The notes under the pieces are model-generated. The model searched no databases. It saw only the letters and a program-made list of their open reading frames with translations, and was not told where the DNA came from. From the NCBI GenBank assembly GCA_963757815.1, contig CAVWSN010000035.1, positions 248,001-312,000 on the forward strand: a DNA stretch of 64,000 bases, in the 5' to 3' direction. Made by a program: the position numbers and the translations under genes. This document shows positions 1 to 8,610 of the stretch, piece after piece. The stretch comes from JACVRW01 sp963757815. Lineage in GTDB: Bacteria > Actinomycetota > Thermoleophilia > Solirubrobacterales > Thermoleophilaceae. The stretch's first letter is position 1. Every line of letters starts with the position of its first letter.

Positions 1-411
1 CGTGTCCCGGTCGAGGCGGTGGACGATTCCGGCGCGTTCGGGATGGCTCCCACCCGCTGCCCGGTCGGCGAGCAGCTCGGCGAGCGTGGTGCCGCGGTGG
101 CCCGGGGCAGGATGGGTCACGAGTCCGGCGGGTTTGTCCACCACCAGGAGGTGAGCGTCCTCGTAGACGACCGTGGGCGCCGCGGGCGCCTCGGGTTGCC
201 ATTCCGCCGGCTCCTCGAGCGCCGCCAGCTCGACGCGCTCGCCCGCCGCCACGCGATGGTTCTTGGGGCGCGCCCGGCCGTCGACGGTCACGGCTCCCGC
301 CTCGATCATGCGCTGGGCGGCCGCCCGCGACGGCGTCGCCCCGCGCGCGGCGAGGAACGCGTCGAGGCGCAGGCCGGCGTCGTCGCGGGCCGCGATCAGC
401 TCGTCGTCACT
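1..411 (-). CDS. rluD: RluD-type 23S rRNA pseudouridine synthase, N-terminal part (runs off the left edge)
   Basis: Reading the minus strand from about 411 to 1 gives an S4-like RNA-binding domain (RLDAFLAARGATPSRAAAQR, then VTVDGRARPKNHRVAAGE). The catalytic domain follows with VVDKPAGLVTHPAPGH and, at the window edge, the signature HRLDRDT with its catalytic Asp. Enzymes of this family isomerise uridines in large-subunit rRNA. It follows lspA and overlaps its 3' end, the common lspA-rluD arrangement. No ATG, GTG or TTG lies in this frame for about 80 nt upstream of the first convincing residues (Ser-Asp-Asp-Glu-Leu). The start is therefore a rare codon or is hidden by a one-base error. The C-terminus is outside the window. 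Confidence 0.88.
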
Positions 412-863
412 CGTCGCGCGCTCCTCTCGACGACCCAGAGCAGCAGGAAGACCCCCACGACGATGCAGGAGTCGGCCAGGTTGAACGCCGGCCACGCCAC
501 CGGGTCGATGAAATCGATGACGGCCCCGTCGCGGGCGCGATCGGCCAGGTTGCCGAGCGCGCCGCCCAGCAGCATCCCCACCGGCAGCCACAGCAAGGGC
601 ACCTCGCTGTGGCGCAGGAAGTAGCCGATCAGGAGGACGAGCGCCGCGCCTATCAGCACCCCCACGATGAGGCCGCCGCCCTCGAAGACCCCGAAGGCGA
701 CGCCGGTGTTGCGCGTGTTGGAGATCTCGAGGCCGGGGAAGACGCTGACGCTCTCCCCCCGCTCCACGTTCGAGTCCGCGAGCTGCTTGGTCGCCTGGTC
801 GAGCGCCACCACCACGCCGGCGGTGGCGACCGCCGCGGCGGCGGAACCGCCCAGCGCCGGCAT
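396..863 (-). CDS. lspA: Lipoprotein signal peptidase (signal peptidase II)
   Basis: A 155-residue polytopic membrane aspartyl protease that removes signal peptides from diacylglyceryl-modified prolipoproteins. The family boxes are all present: the membrane segment with LDQATKQ near residues 21-27, NTGVAFGVF (51-60), GALGNLADR (101-109), and the two catalytic aspartates Asp117 (AVIDFID) and Asp131 (FNLADS). Four hydrophobic segments fit the family. The length is normal. It starts 2 nt after the yggT stop and overlaps the rluD coding frame, so it is probably cotranscribed with yggT and rluD. Confidence 0.95.
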   Translation of the reverse strand: MPALGGSAAAAVATAGVVVALDQATKQLADSNVERGESVSVFPGLEISNTRNTGVAFGVFEGGGLIVGVLIGAALVLLIGYFLRHSEVPLLWLPVGMLLGGALGNLADRARDGAVIDFIDPVAWPAFNLADSCIVVGVFLLLWVVERSARRVTTS

Positions 864-864
864 G

Positions 865-1170
865 TCAGCCCTCGATGAGGTTCGCCACCAGGCTGCTCAC
901 GATGATCAGCACGAAGGTGGCGACGATCGGGCTAAGGTCGAGCGCGCCGGGGCCGATCCGCACCGGCGGCAGGAAGCGCCGGAACAGGTTGAGATAGGGA
1001 TCGGTCACGTCCGTGACGAACGTCAGGAAGCCGTTCAGGATGCGGTTGTAGGGCATCCGCGGGATCCAGCTCATGATGATCCGGATGAAGATCAGGACGA
1101 GGTAGACGAGCGCGAGCGTGCGCACGTAGTCCGCCACGTCGGCCCGCGTGATTGCGAGCCAGAAGCTCAC
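865..1170 (-). CDS. YggT family integral membrane protein
   Basis: A 101-residue protein with two hydrophobic segments (about residues 15-38 and 82-98) flanking a conserved polar stretch (SWIPRMPYNRILNGF, TDPYLNLFRRFLPP) typical of the YggT/Ycf19 family. Members sit near sepF and divIVA in Gram-positive bacteria and are implicated in envelope or division functions without a defined biochemistry. Its start overlaps the proC stop by 4 nt (ATGA), and lspA follows after 2 nt, so the three genes look translationally coupled. The function remains uncertain. Confidence 0.85.
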   Translation of the reverse strand: MSFWLAITRADVADYVRTLALVYLVLIFIRIIMSWIPRMPYNRILNGFLTFVTDVTDPYLNLFRRFLPPVRIGPGALDLSPIVATFVLIIVSSLVANLIEG

Positions 1171-1925
1171 CTCGTGCCCTCCACGACGACATCTACGGCC
1201 GAGCGGGCGAGCTCGCGGAGCCCGCCCTCCTCGAGCGCGATCAGACCGCGCTCGGTCGCGCCGCCGGGCGTCGCCACGCGCCGGCGCAGCTCGGCGCCGT
1301 CGTAGCCGTGCTCGGCGAGCCAGGCCGCGCTGCCGGCCATCGTCTCCACGACCATGCGCATCGCGGTGGCCCGGTCGAGCCCATGGGCCGCGCCGGCGTC
1401 GGCGAAGCCCTCGGCCCAGAGCGCCATGAACGCCGGCCCGCAGCTCATCAGCGCCATGGCGGGCTCGATCAGCGGCTCGTCCTCGAGCGCGATCACCTCG
1501 CCGGCGCGACCCATCAGCCTCAGGATCTCCTCCTCGGGGCCATCGGACGCGCCCGGACCGGGGACGTAGCAGAGCACCCCCCTGCCGACCTCGACCGGCA
1601 TGTTGGGGATGAAGCGGTAGATGGCCGCGCCCGGATAGGCCGCTGACAGGCTCTCCGTCGAGGTGGCGGCCAGGATCGAGACGACCGTGTCCGTGTGTCC
1701 CGCCACCTCGGCGGCCACCTCGCCGAGCTGCTTCGGCTTGTGGCAGAGCAGGACCGCATCGGCCCGCTCCGCGAGCTCGGCGTTCGACTCCACCGCCTCA
1801 CCCCCCAGCTGCTCGGCGAGCGCCAGTGCACGGGGCCGGTCGATGTCGGAGACGAGCACGGGCTCGCCGATCCCTCGCGCAAGCGCCGAAGCCATGTTCC
1901 CCGCGCCGATCAGCCCCAGCTTCAT
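1167..1925 (-). CDS. proC: Pyrroline-5-carboxylate reductase
   Basis: A 252-residue NAD(P)H-dependent enzyme for the last step of proline synthesis. It begins with the Rossmann motif GLIGAGNMASALARGI (residues 4-19). The family sequences IYRFIPNMPVEVGRGV (about 101-116) and, near the C-terminus, VATPGGATERGL are clear. Length and ending are normal for the family. In many actinobacteria proC lies in the sepF-yggT neighbourhood, as here. Confidence 0.95.
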   Translation of the reverse strand: MKLGLIGAGNMASALARGIGEPVLVSDIDRPRALALAEQLGGEAVESNAELAERADAVLLCHKPKQLGEVAAEVAGHTDTVVSILAATSTESLSAAYPGAAIYRFIPNMPVEVGRGVLCYVPGPGASDGPEEEILRLMGRAGEVIALEDEPLIEPAMALMSCGPAFMALWAEGFADAGAAHGLDRATAMRMVVETMAGSAAWLAEHGYDGAELRRRVATPGGATERGLIALEEGGLRELARSAVDVVVEGTR

Positions 1926-1948
1926 CGGCGCAGAAGCCTACCGGGGGG

Positions 1949-2509
1949 TCATTCGCCCGCCGCGCCGATCGAGAGCGCGAACGACCCCACGCGGCCGCCC
2001 TGCATCGTCGCGCGGAGCACCGGATAGGGGTTGTTGCCCACGCCGAAGATGTTGATCCCCTTGACGAGCCACCAGGAGCGCCCATGGCGTGTCGCGCCCG
2101 GGTAGAGGCGCCACAGCCTCCGGATGGGGTCGCCGATGCCCAGGCCCCTGCCGGTGCGCCAGCGCGGGTCGAAGGCGCGGGCGACCTGGCTCTTTGTGAG
2201 GTCCGGGTCACAGGGCCCGCCCCCGCCCAGGTTCACGAACGCGAACCGCAACCCGATCCCGCCGTACAGGACCCTGCAGGACGCGTCGCTCGTGCGGACG
2301 ACCTTGCTGGGAGGTCCGAAGACCCCGTTCGCGGCGCCCAGCGTGGGGTCTCGCTCGGGCCGGAAGTCGCCGATCGCGCGCACCTCGCCGAGCCCGCTCC
2401 TGCTGCCGGTGGCCTCGAGCATGAACGGGTCCGCCATGGCGAGCGGGCAAAAGGCCGCACAGAGCGCGAACGCCGAGACGCACAGGACTGACAGCCGGCG
2501 GGTGCTCAA
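1949..2509 (-). CDS. Secreted protein of unknown function
   Basis: A 186-residue product with an N-terminal signal peptide: two Arg, a hydrophobic core around residues 6-24, and an Ala-x-Ala-like site near MADP. Two cysteines in the mature part (about residues 78 and 100) could form a disulfide. There are Gly/Trp-rich stretches (RLWRLYPGATRHGRSWW) and I recognise no catalytic motif. The apparent start is TTG, overlapping the sepF stop (TTGA), which implies coupling to sepF. The function is unknown. Confidence 0.7.
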   Translation of the reverse strand: MSTRRLSVLCVSAFALCAAFCPLAMADPFMLEATGSRSGLGEVRAIGDFRPERDPTLGAANGVFGPPSKVVRTSDASCRVLYGGIGLRFAFVNLGGGGPCDPDLTKSQVARAFDPRWRTGRGLGIGDPIRRLWRLYPGATRHGRSWWLVKGINIFGVGNNPYPVLRATMQGGRVGSFALSIGAAGE

Positions 2510-3054
2510 GACTGGTTGAAGAAGCCCTTCTCGATAAGCCGCGCCCGCTCCTCGGCCGACACCTCGACGTTGCGCGGCGTGAGCAGGAACACCTTGTCGG
2601 CGATCCGCTGCATGCCGCCGTCCAGGGCATATGTGAGCCCCGAGGCGAAGTCGATGAGCCGCTTCGAGAGGTCGGTGTCCGTCGATTGCAGGTTGAGGAT
2701 CACCGGAATCGAGTCCTTGAACTGATCGGCGATCTGCTGGGCGTCGTTGAAGCTCTTGGGGATCACCAGGTGAACCTGGATGTCCCCCGCGGCGCCCGTG
2801 GAGCGCCCGTTGCCGCCGACCGGGCGCAGGACCCGGGTATCGCGGCCACCGCTGCGGGGCTCGTCGGCGAAGATGTCGTCGAACTCGTCCCGGCGCCGGC
2901 GCTGCAGGCGGCGCACGTTGGGCCGGTCGCGGTAGCGGTCCTCGAGCTCGGCCTCGGGCTCCGGCTCAGGGGGCAGCGACTCGTAGCGCGGATCCTCCTC
3001 CTCGGCGAGACCGAAGTAGACCAGGGTTCGATGCCATGTATCGCGAAGCGCCAT
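2506..3054 (-). CDS. sepF: Cell division protein SepF
   Basis: A 182-residue cytosolic FtsZ-binding membrane anchor. It has the expected three parts: an N-terminal amphipathic stretch (MALRDTWHRTLVYFGLAEEE), an acidic/basic linker, and the globular domain from about residue 95 (VHLVIPKSFNDAQQIADQF, then VILNLQSTDTDLSKRLIDFA and DKVFLLTP). The frame stays open upstream, but residue 1 is placed at the ATG at 3054 because family homology begins exactly there. It is divergent from the hydrolase gene on the plus strand, so its promoter should lie in about 3055-3108. Confidence 0.93.
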   Translation of the reverse strand: MALRDTWHRTLVYFGLAEEEDPRYESLPPEPEPEAELEDRYRDRPNVRRLQRRRRDEFDDIFADEPRSGGRDTRVLRPVGGNGRSTGAAGDIQVHLVIPKSFNDAQQIADQFKDSIPVILNLQSTDTDLSKRLIDFASGLTYALDGGMQRIADKVFLLTPRNVEVSAEERARLIEKGFFNQS

Positions 3055-3108
3055 GCTGTCGGGGTTTTCGCCCGTAATCGGGAAAGTCCTTGCGAGAGTG
3101 TAGGTCCT

Positions 3109-3941
3109 GTGGAGGCTGTTGCGTTTCAGGTGGATCGTGGGTCGGGCCTCGTCCTCGACGGTGAGATCGCGGGCGACGGGCCTCCGATCGTCCTCGTGCA
3201 CGGCCTTTCGGCAACGCGGCGCAACGTCGTGCAGGGCTCCAGGGCGCTGATCCGCCAGGGCTACCGGCTGATCGCGTACGACGCCCGTGGACACGGCTCC
3301 TCCTCCCCGGTCCGCGCTACGAGTACGCCGACCTGGTGGAGGACCTCGAGGCGGTGGTCGAACACCTGGAGCTCGAGCGAACGGCCCTGGTGGGCAGCTC
3401 GATGGGCGCGGCCACGACGATGGCCTTCGCGCTCGAGCATCCGGAGCGCGTGCCGGCGCTGGTCCAGATCACTCCCGCTTACACGGGCTACGCCCGCACC
3501 GGCGACGTCGACGGGGACAGCTGGGAGCGCATGGCCTCGGAGCTCGAGGGCGGCGGCGTGGATGCGTTCGTCGAGGTGGCTCAGCCGCGGGGCCTGCCGG
3601 AGAAGTGGCGCGAGGTCGCGCGCGAGGCCACGCGCCAGCGGATGGAGCGCCACGAGCACCCTGACGCCGTGGCCCGTGCGCTGCGCGAGGTGCCGAGGTC
3701 GATCGCCTGGAAGGGGCTCGAGCCGCTCGAGCACCTCGACATCCCGGTGCTGATCGTGGGCTCTCGCGACGACGCCGACACGCTCCATCCGCTCGGCGTG
3801 GCGGAGGAGTACGCGCGGCGCCTGCCGCACGCGGAGCTCGTGGTCGAGGACAAGGGCAGCTCGCCGCTCGCCTGGCAGGGCGCGCGGCTCTCGCACGCGA
3901 TCGGCGACTTCCTCGAACGGGTCGGCTACGCGCCCTCGTAG
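3109..3941 (+). CDS. Alpha/beta hydrolase, interrupted by a one-base frameshift
   Basis: An alpha/beta-hydrolase-fold protein of about 277 residues once the frame is joined. The first part has the oxyanion-loop motif LVHGLSATRRN and DARGHGSSSP. The second part has the nucleophile elbow VGSSMGAATT and the acid loop IVGSRDDADTL. The frame changes at the CCCC run near 3305-3310: the total length is one base short of a multiple of three. The start is taken as the GTG at 3109. The loop that normally supplies the catalytic His reads EDKGSSPLAWQG, so the His is either the one in LSHAIGDF or absent. The 3' end overlaps convergent yggS by 16 nt. Substrate unknown. Confidence 0.75.
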
Positions 3942-4537
3942 AGCACGCTGCCTAGCCTGACGATCGTGGCGCCCTCCTCCACCGCCACCTCGTAGTCCTG
4001 CGAGGTGCCCATCGAGAGGCGCTCGAGCCCGTGCTCGGCGGCCAGCTCGGCGAGGCGGGCGAAGTGGCGCCGGTTGTCCTCCGGGCGCTCGACGAACGGG
4101 GGCATCGTCATCAGCCCGGTCACCGGGCAGGGGCAGCGCTCGATGTAGCCGGCCAGCTCGGCGGGGTCCACGCCCTCCTTGGAGTCCTCGCCCGCCACGT
4201 TCACCTGGATCAGCACCTCCCGGGCCGGGCTCTGCTCGAGCCGCCGCAGAGCGGACTCCGAGGCGATCGAGTGGATCAGCCGCACGTTCGGGGCGATGTC
4301 CTTGAGCTTGCGGCTCTGGATCGCCCCGATGAAGTCCCAGGTGAACAGGTCGCGGTGGAGCTCCTGCTTGCGCAGCATGTCCTGAGCGCGGTTCTCGCCC
4401 ACCAGCTCGACGCCCGCCTCGGCGAGCGCGGGCAGGTCCGAGTCCGCCACGTACTTCGTCGCCGCGAGGATCTCGACCTCAGGGCCGATTTGCTCGCGGA
4501 TTCGCTCGAGGTTGCCGCGGACGGCCTCAGCCCGCAT
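3926..4537 (-). CDS. YggS/PLPBP family pyridoxal-phosphate homeostasis protein
   Basis: A 203-residue single-domain PLP-binding protein with the alanine-racemase-like barrel fold. Lys28 (ILAATKYV) is the expected Schiff-base lysine. VGENRAQDMLRK, WDFIGAIQSRKLKDI, VNVAGEDSKEGV and MGTSQDYEVAVEEGATIVRLG are family signatures. Members buffer free PLP and affect amino-acid and keto-acid pools rather than catalysing a known reaction. It overlaps pgeF by 11 nt and ends the long murA-his operon; in many actinobacteria it sits between pgeF and sepF. Confidence 0.93.
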   Translation of the reverse strand: MRAEAVRGNLERIREQIGPEVEILAATKYVADSDLPALAEAGVELVGENRAQDMLRKQELHRDLFTWDFIGAIQSRKLKDIAPNVRLIHSIASESALRRLEQSPAREVLIQVNVAGEDSKEGVDPAELAGYIERCPCPVTGLMTMPPFVERPEDNRRHFARLAELAAEHGLERLSMGTSQDYEVAVEEGATIVRLGSVLYEGA

Positions 4538-5255
4538 GGAGCACCGCCACTCCCGCCTGGCGCCCCGTTACGCCGTCGTCGCGGCGGTGCGAGAAGAACA
4601 GGTCCGGGTGGCAGCTCGTGCAGAGGTCGAGCTGGTGCACCTCGGTCACGCCGGCCCGTTCGAGCCGCTGCGCGATCACCGCGCGCAGGTCGAGCATGCG
4701 GCCGTCGGCCACCGAGTCCAGGTCCTCAAAGGCGGCCAGCACCTCGGGGCCGACCTCGTAGCAGCAGCCACCGATCCCCGGCCCAACCGCCGCCGTCGGC
4801 TTACCGTTGAAGCTCGCGACGGCCTTCTCGATGATCCCGCCGGCGAGCGGGCGCCAGCCGCAATGGAGCATGGCGATCCGCTCGCCGTCCGACAGGGCCA
4901 CCGGGAAGCAGTCCGCCACGAGCACGAGCAGCCCGATCCCCCGCTCGCTCGTCAGGTGCCCGTCCACGCGGACGAGCTCCTTGTCCCCCGGCTCGGCGTA
5001 GGCGCGGTCGGACGGAGGCTCGCGCCACTCCTTGAGGTCGGAGCCGTGCACCTGCCAGCCCATGGCCATCCGCTCGGCCGGGACGCCGGCCGCGGCAGCT
5101 ACGAGGTGGCGGTTCTCGGTCACGCGCGCCGGGTCGTCGTCCGTGAGGATGCCGAGGTTCAGGGAGCGGTACGCGCCCCTGCTCTTGCCTCCGTTGCGGG
5201 TCGAGAAGAACGCATGGCCGCCGGGCAGGGAGATCGTCCAGCCGCGCTCACCCAC
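4527..5255 (-). CDS. pgeF: PgeF/YfiH laccase-domain protein (peptidoglycan editing factor)
   Basis: A 242-residue member of the DUF152/multicopper-polyphenol-oxidase-like family. The metal-site region is visible: QVHGSDL near 70, VADCFPVAL, the core HCGWRPLAGGI, and GPGIGGCCYEVGPEV. Members have been reported both as purine nucleoside phosphorylases and as factors preventing misincorporation of Ser into peptidoglycan. The sequence cannot tell which activity applies here. The start overlaps the upstream nucleotidyltransferase stop, and yggS overlaps its end. Confidence 0.9.
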   Translation of the reverse strand: MGERGWTISLPGGHAFFSTRNGGKSRGAYRSLNLGILTDDDPARVTENRHLVAAAAGVPAERMAMGWQVHGSDLKEWREPPSDRAYAEPGDKELVRVDGHLTSERGIGLLVLVADCFPVALSDGERIAMLHCGWRPLAGGIIEKAVASFNGKPTAAVGPGIGGCCYEVGPEVLAAFEDLDSVADGRMLDLRAVIAQRLERAGVTEVHQLDLCTSCHPDLFFSHRRDDGVTGRQAGVAVLHAG

Positions 5256-6489
5256 CGTCGGCTCCCTTGGCCAGCAGGAGCGCCGTCTCGAGCTCCTGCT
5301 CGCGGCCGCTCACGAGGCCGTCGAGCTTGCGCGAGAGCGTCTCGTCGAGTGCCCGCCCGAGCGCGGGGCCCTCCGGGACGCCGGCGGCGAGCAGGTCCTC
5401 CCCGCTGATCTCGAGCCGTACGTCGCGCAGCTCGGTGACCCAGCGGAGGATCGGCTCGGAGGGCGCTCCCACGGCGAGCGCGAGCGAGAGCGCGACGAGC
5501 GTCTCGCGTCCCAGCAGGTCGCGCAGCTCGGACGGCGTGTGCTCGCGTTTGCGCAGCTCGCTCGCCAGCCGCGGCGCGACGCGGCCGGCGCGGGTCACAG
5601 CGTCGCGATCCCCCGCCGTGAGGTGCAGGTCGGCGACCCAGAGATCGAGCCGCTGGGCGGCCGGGGCGCAGAGCGCCGCGAGCGCCACCAGCGCCCGGTC
5701 CGCCCCGAGGGCCACCGCCCCGAGCGTGGCGGAGGCCACGAGCTCGGCGTCCGCCTCGAGCGCGGTGTGCATGGCGCGATCGATGCCGAGCTCGCGCATG
5801 CGCACGACAGCCGAGGGCAGCTCGGGCTCGGCGAGCAGGTCCATCAGCTCGTCGCGCACGCGGGCCCCGGAGACAGCCCGCAGCCCGCCCTCGGCGGCGG
5901 CGTCGCGCGCCAGCCGCTCGGTGTCCGGCTCCATGCGGTAGCGGAGCCGCGCCTCGTAGCGGAGCGCGCGCAGGAGCCGCGTGGGGTCGTCCGCGAAGCT
6001 GCGCTCGTGCAGGACCCTCACGACGCCCTCCTCGAGGTCGGCGAGGCCCGTGCGCGGGTCGTAGAGGTGCCCGAGGTCGTCACCCGAGAGACCGAGCGCC
6101 ATCGCGTTGATCGTGAAGTCGCGGCGGGCGAGGTCCTCGTCGAGACCGGCCTCCTCCACCTCCGGCAGCGCCCCCGGCTCGGGGTAGTCCTCCCGGCGGG
6201 TGGTCGCGAGGTCCACGCTCAGCCCGTCGGCCCGCACGGTCGCGGTGCCGAAACGCTCGTGCTCGCGCGCCTCTCCGCCCAGCCGGTCGGCGAGCGCGCG
6301 CGCCACGGCGCGGGCGTCGCCCTCCACCGCCACGTCCAGATCCACGGCGTCCGCGCCCCTGAGCAGGTCGCGCACCGCGCCGCCCACCAGATAGGCGGGG
6401 GCGAGCCCGTCGAGCGCCGGCAGCAGCCTCTCCATGCCCGGAACGGTTCGCACCCGCTCGCGCAGCTCTCGCTGTTGGACCGGGATCAC
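5248..6489 (-). CDS. tRNA nucleotidyltransferase / poly(A) polymerase family protein
   Basis: A class II nucleotidyltransferase of 413 residues, starting at a GTG that overlaps the hisF stop (GTGA). The head domain has YLVGGAVRDLLRG and the metal-binding pair DLDVAVEG, then RRDFTINAMALGL and LYDPRTGLADLEEGVVRVLH. An RNA-binding neck follows (DPTRLLRALRYEARLRYRME). No C-terminal HD motif is obvious. Such enzymes repair the 3' CCA end of tRNA or add poly(A), and the two cannot be separated by eye. The frame extends further upstream into hisF as a shadow and was not used. Confidence 0.85.
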   Translation of the reverse strand: MIPVQQRELRERVRTVPGMERLLPALDGLAPAYLVGGAVRDLLRGADAVDLDVAVEGDARAVARALADRLGGEAREHERFGTATVRADGLSVDLATTRREDYPEPGALPEVEEAGLDEDLARRDFTINAMALGLSGDDLGHLYDPRTGLADLEEGVVRVLHERSFADDPTRLLRALRYEARLRYRMEPDTERLARDAAAEGGLRAVSGARVRDELMDLLAEPELPSAVVRMRELGIDRAMHTALEADAELVASATLGAVALGADRALVALAALCAPAAQRLDLWVADLHLTAGDRDAVTRAGRVAPRLASELRKREHTPSELRDLLGRETLVALSLALAVGAPSEPILRWVTELRDVRLEISGEDLLAAGVPEGPALGRALDETLSRKLDGLVSGREQELETALLLAKGADGG

Positions 6490-7244
6490 AGACGGACGGG
6501 TATACCAGCCTCCCGCATGCGTGCCTTCGCCTCGCCCACGGTGTGGCGGCCGTAGTGGAAGATCGAGGCGCACAGCACCGCGTCCGCGCCGCCCACCTTC
6601 ACTGCGTCGACGAGGTGCTCGAGCCGCCCGGCGCCTCCGGAGGCGATCACGGGCACATCGACCGCGTCCGCCACCGCGCGCGTGAGCTCGAGCTCGTAGC
6701 CGTCCTCGGTGCCGTCCCGGTCCATGCTCGTGAGGAGGATCTCGCCGGCGCCCCGCTCGACCCCCTCCCGGGCCCACTCGACCGCGTCGCGGCCGACCGG
6801 GGTGCGGCCGCCCTCGACGTAGACGCCGTAGCGCCCCCCAGGCTCACCGCGGGCGTCGATGGCCAGCACCACGCACTGGGCGCCGAACACCTCGGCGAGC
6901 TCGCCGAGGAGCTCCGGCCGCGCCACGGCCGCGGAGTTGACCGAGACCTTCTCCGCGCCGGCGTCGAGGACCTCCTGGGCGTCCGCGGCCGAGCGCACTC
7001 CGCCGCCGATCGTGAACGGGATGAACAGGTCGTCGGCACAGCGGCGCGCGAGCTCCGCCACCGTGTCGCGCTTCTCGTGGGACGCGGTGATGTCGAGGAA
7101 GACGATCTCGTCCGCCCCCTCGTCCTGGTAGCGGACGGCCAGCTCGACGGGGTCGCCGGCGTCGCGCAGGTTCAGGAACTCGACGCCCTTCACCACGCGC
7201 CCCTTGTCGACGTCGAGGCAGGGGATCACCCGGCGCAGCAGCAT
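6486..7244 (-). CDS. hisF: Imidazole glycerol phosphate synthase, cyclase subunit HisF
   Basis: A 252-residue TIM barrel that cyclises PRFAR with ammonia delivered from HisH, giving imidazole-glycerol phosphate and AICAR. The N-terminus RRVIPCLDVDKGRVVKG carries the catalytic Asp11. The second catalytic Asp is in VVLAIDARGEPGG. ITASHEKRDT, GGGVRS, VSVNSAA, LLTSMDRDGTEDGYEL and the phosphate loop ASGGAGRLEHL all fit. The start overlaps the hisA stop by ATGA. Confidence 0.97.
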   Translation of the reverse strand: MLLRRVIPCLDVDKGRVVKGVEFLNLRDAGDPVELAVRYQDEGADEIVFLDITASHEKRDTVAELARRCADDLFIPFTIGGGVRSAADAQEVLDAGAEKVSVNSAAVARPELLGELAEVFGAQCVVLAIDARGEPGGRYGVYVEGGRTPVGRDAVEWAREGVERGAGEILLTSMDRDGTEDGYELELTRAVADAVDVPVIASGGAGRLEHLVDAVKVGGADAVLCASIFHYGRHTVGEAKARMREAGIPVRL

Positions 7245-7975
7245 CAGTCGCGGGCCTCGAGAGCCGCCTGCCCCTCGTCCACCCCGAAGCGCCCCTCGTA
7301 GAGCGCCCTGCCGGAGATCACGCCGGCCAGGTTGAGCAGGCGCAGGCGGCCCAGCGCGCGCAGGTCATCGAGCGAGCTGATGCCGCCCGAGTACAGGAAG
7401 CGCCCGCGGACCGCCCGCGACACGCGCTCGAGCTCGTCGAGATCCAGCCCGTCGAGCATGCCGTCGCGGTCCACGTTCGTGTACACGAAGCGCGTGGCGC
7501 CGCGCTGCTGCATGCGACGGATGGCGTCCTCGCCGCGAACCTGCATCTCGCGCGTCCAGCCGGCCACCGACACGCAGCCGGCGCGCACGTCCACGCCCAC
7601 GAGAATGCGGGAGGTGAAGGCGCCGAGCGCCTCGTCGAGCAGGTCGGGATCCGTGAACGCCGCGGTGCCGAGCACCACGCGGTCGGCCCCCGCGGCCAGC
7701 GCGCGCCGGATCGAGGCGATCGAGCGCAGGCCACCGCCGAGCTCGACCGGCACCGACAGCTCGCGCGTGATGCGCTCCACGTGCTGGAGGTTGACCGGCT
7801 CGCCCTCGCGCGCGCCGTCGAGGTCCACCACGTGCAGGAAGCGCGCCCCGGCGTCCACGAACGAGCGCGCGGCCTCCAGCGGGTCGTCGGCGTAGACGGT
7901 CTCCTGGCCGAAGTCGCCCTGGCGCAGGCGCACGGCCTTGCCGTCGCGGATGTCCACCGCGGGCAGGAGGATCAC
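7244..7975 (-). CDS. hisA: ProFAR isomerase HisA
   Basis: A 243-residue TIM-barrel isomerase (ProFAR to PRFAR). The start is the GTG of ILLPAVDIRDGKAVRLRQGD; Asp8 there and the Asp in YTNVDRDGMLDG are the catalytic pair. GGGLRS and YSGGISSLDDL are the phosphate-binding loops. In some actinobacteria this enzyme (PriA) also serves tryptophan synthesis as a TrpF substitute, so dual specificity is possible but not shown by the sequence. GTG start overlapping hisH; stop overlapping hisF. Confidence 0.95.
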   Translation of the reverse strand: MILLPAVDIRDGKAVRLRQGDFGQETVYADDPLEAARSFVDAGARFLHVVDLDGAREGEPVNLQHVERITRELSVPVELGGGLRSIASIRRALAAGADRVVLGTAAFTDPDLLDEALGAFTSRILVGVDVRAGCVSVAGWTREMQVRGEDAIRRMQQRGATRFVYTNVDRDGMLDGLDLDELERVSRAVRGRFLYSGGISSLDDLRALGRLRLLNLAGVISGRALYEGRFGVDEGQAALEARD

Positions 7976-8610
7976 GCCGGCACCCGGGCACAGGCCCGGA
8001 CGAAGTTGCCCAGGAGGGCGAGGCCATGCGGGCCCGACTTCTCGGGGTGCGACTGGAGGCCGTAGATCGGCGCGGGGGTGTCCTCGCGCGCGACCACGCT
8101 CACGAACTCCGACCCGTACTCGGCAGTGCCGAGCACGTCCTCCGTGCGCGCCGGTCGCGGCGCGAACGAGTTCGCGTGGTAGAACGCGCAGGGGTCGGGC
8201 AGGCCCTCGTTGAGCGCGCCGCGCCGCTTCCAGGACACCGGGTTCCAGCCGATCTGCGGAACTCTCAGGCCGGGGGCGTCGAGGCCCTCCACGGGGCCCT
8301 CCAGCAGGCCGATCCCCTCGGCTCCGCCGAGCTCGGTCGTCGACTCGAACAGGAGCTGCATGCCCATGCAGAGGCCCAGCAGCGGCACGCCCGCCCCGAC
8401 GCGCTCGCGCAGCAGCTCGTCGAGCCCGAGCCGCCGCACGTGCTCCATCGCCTTCGGCATCGCCCCAACCCCTGGGAGCACGATGCCGTCGGCCTCGCGC
8501 ACGCGGGCGTGGTCGTTCGTGAGCTCCGGGCGGGCGCCCACGTGCTCGAGAGCCTTGTAGACGGAGCGCAGGTTGCCCATGCCGTAGTCGAGGATCGCCA
8601 GCCGCGTCAC
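7972..8610 (-). CDS. hisH: Imidazole glycerol phosphate synthase, glutamine amidotransferase subunit HisH
   Basis: A 212-residue class I glutamine amidotransferase supplying ammonia to HisF. The catalytic triad is visible: Cys81 in LLGLCMGMQLLFE, and His188 with Glu190 in LQSHPEKSG. The N-terminus LAILDYGMGNLRSVYKAL is typical. It begins with a GTG overlapping the hisB stop codon. The same frame stays open upstream into hisB only because of the frameshift there. Confidence 0.95.
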   Translation of the reverse strand: MTRLAILDYGMGNLRSVYKALEHVGARPELTNDHARVREADGIVLPGVGAMPKAMEHVRRLGLDELLRERVGAGVPLLGLCMGMQLLFESTTELGGAEGIGLLEGPVEGLDAPGLRVPQIGWNPVSWKRRGALNEGLPDPCAFYHANSFAPRPARTEDVLGTAEYGSEFVSVVAREDTPAPIYGLQSHPEKSGPHGLALLGNFVRACARVPA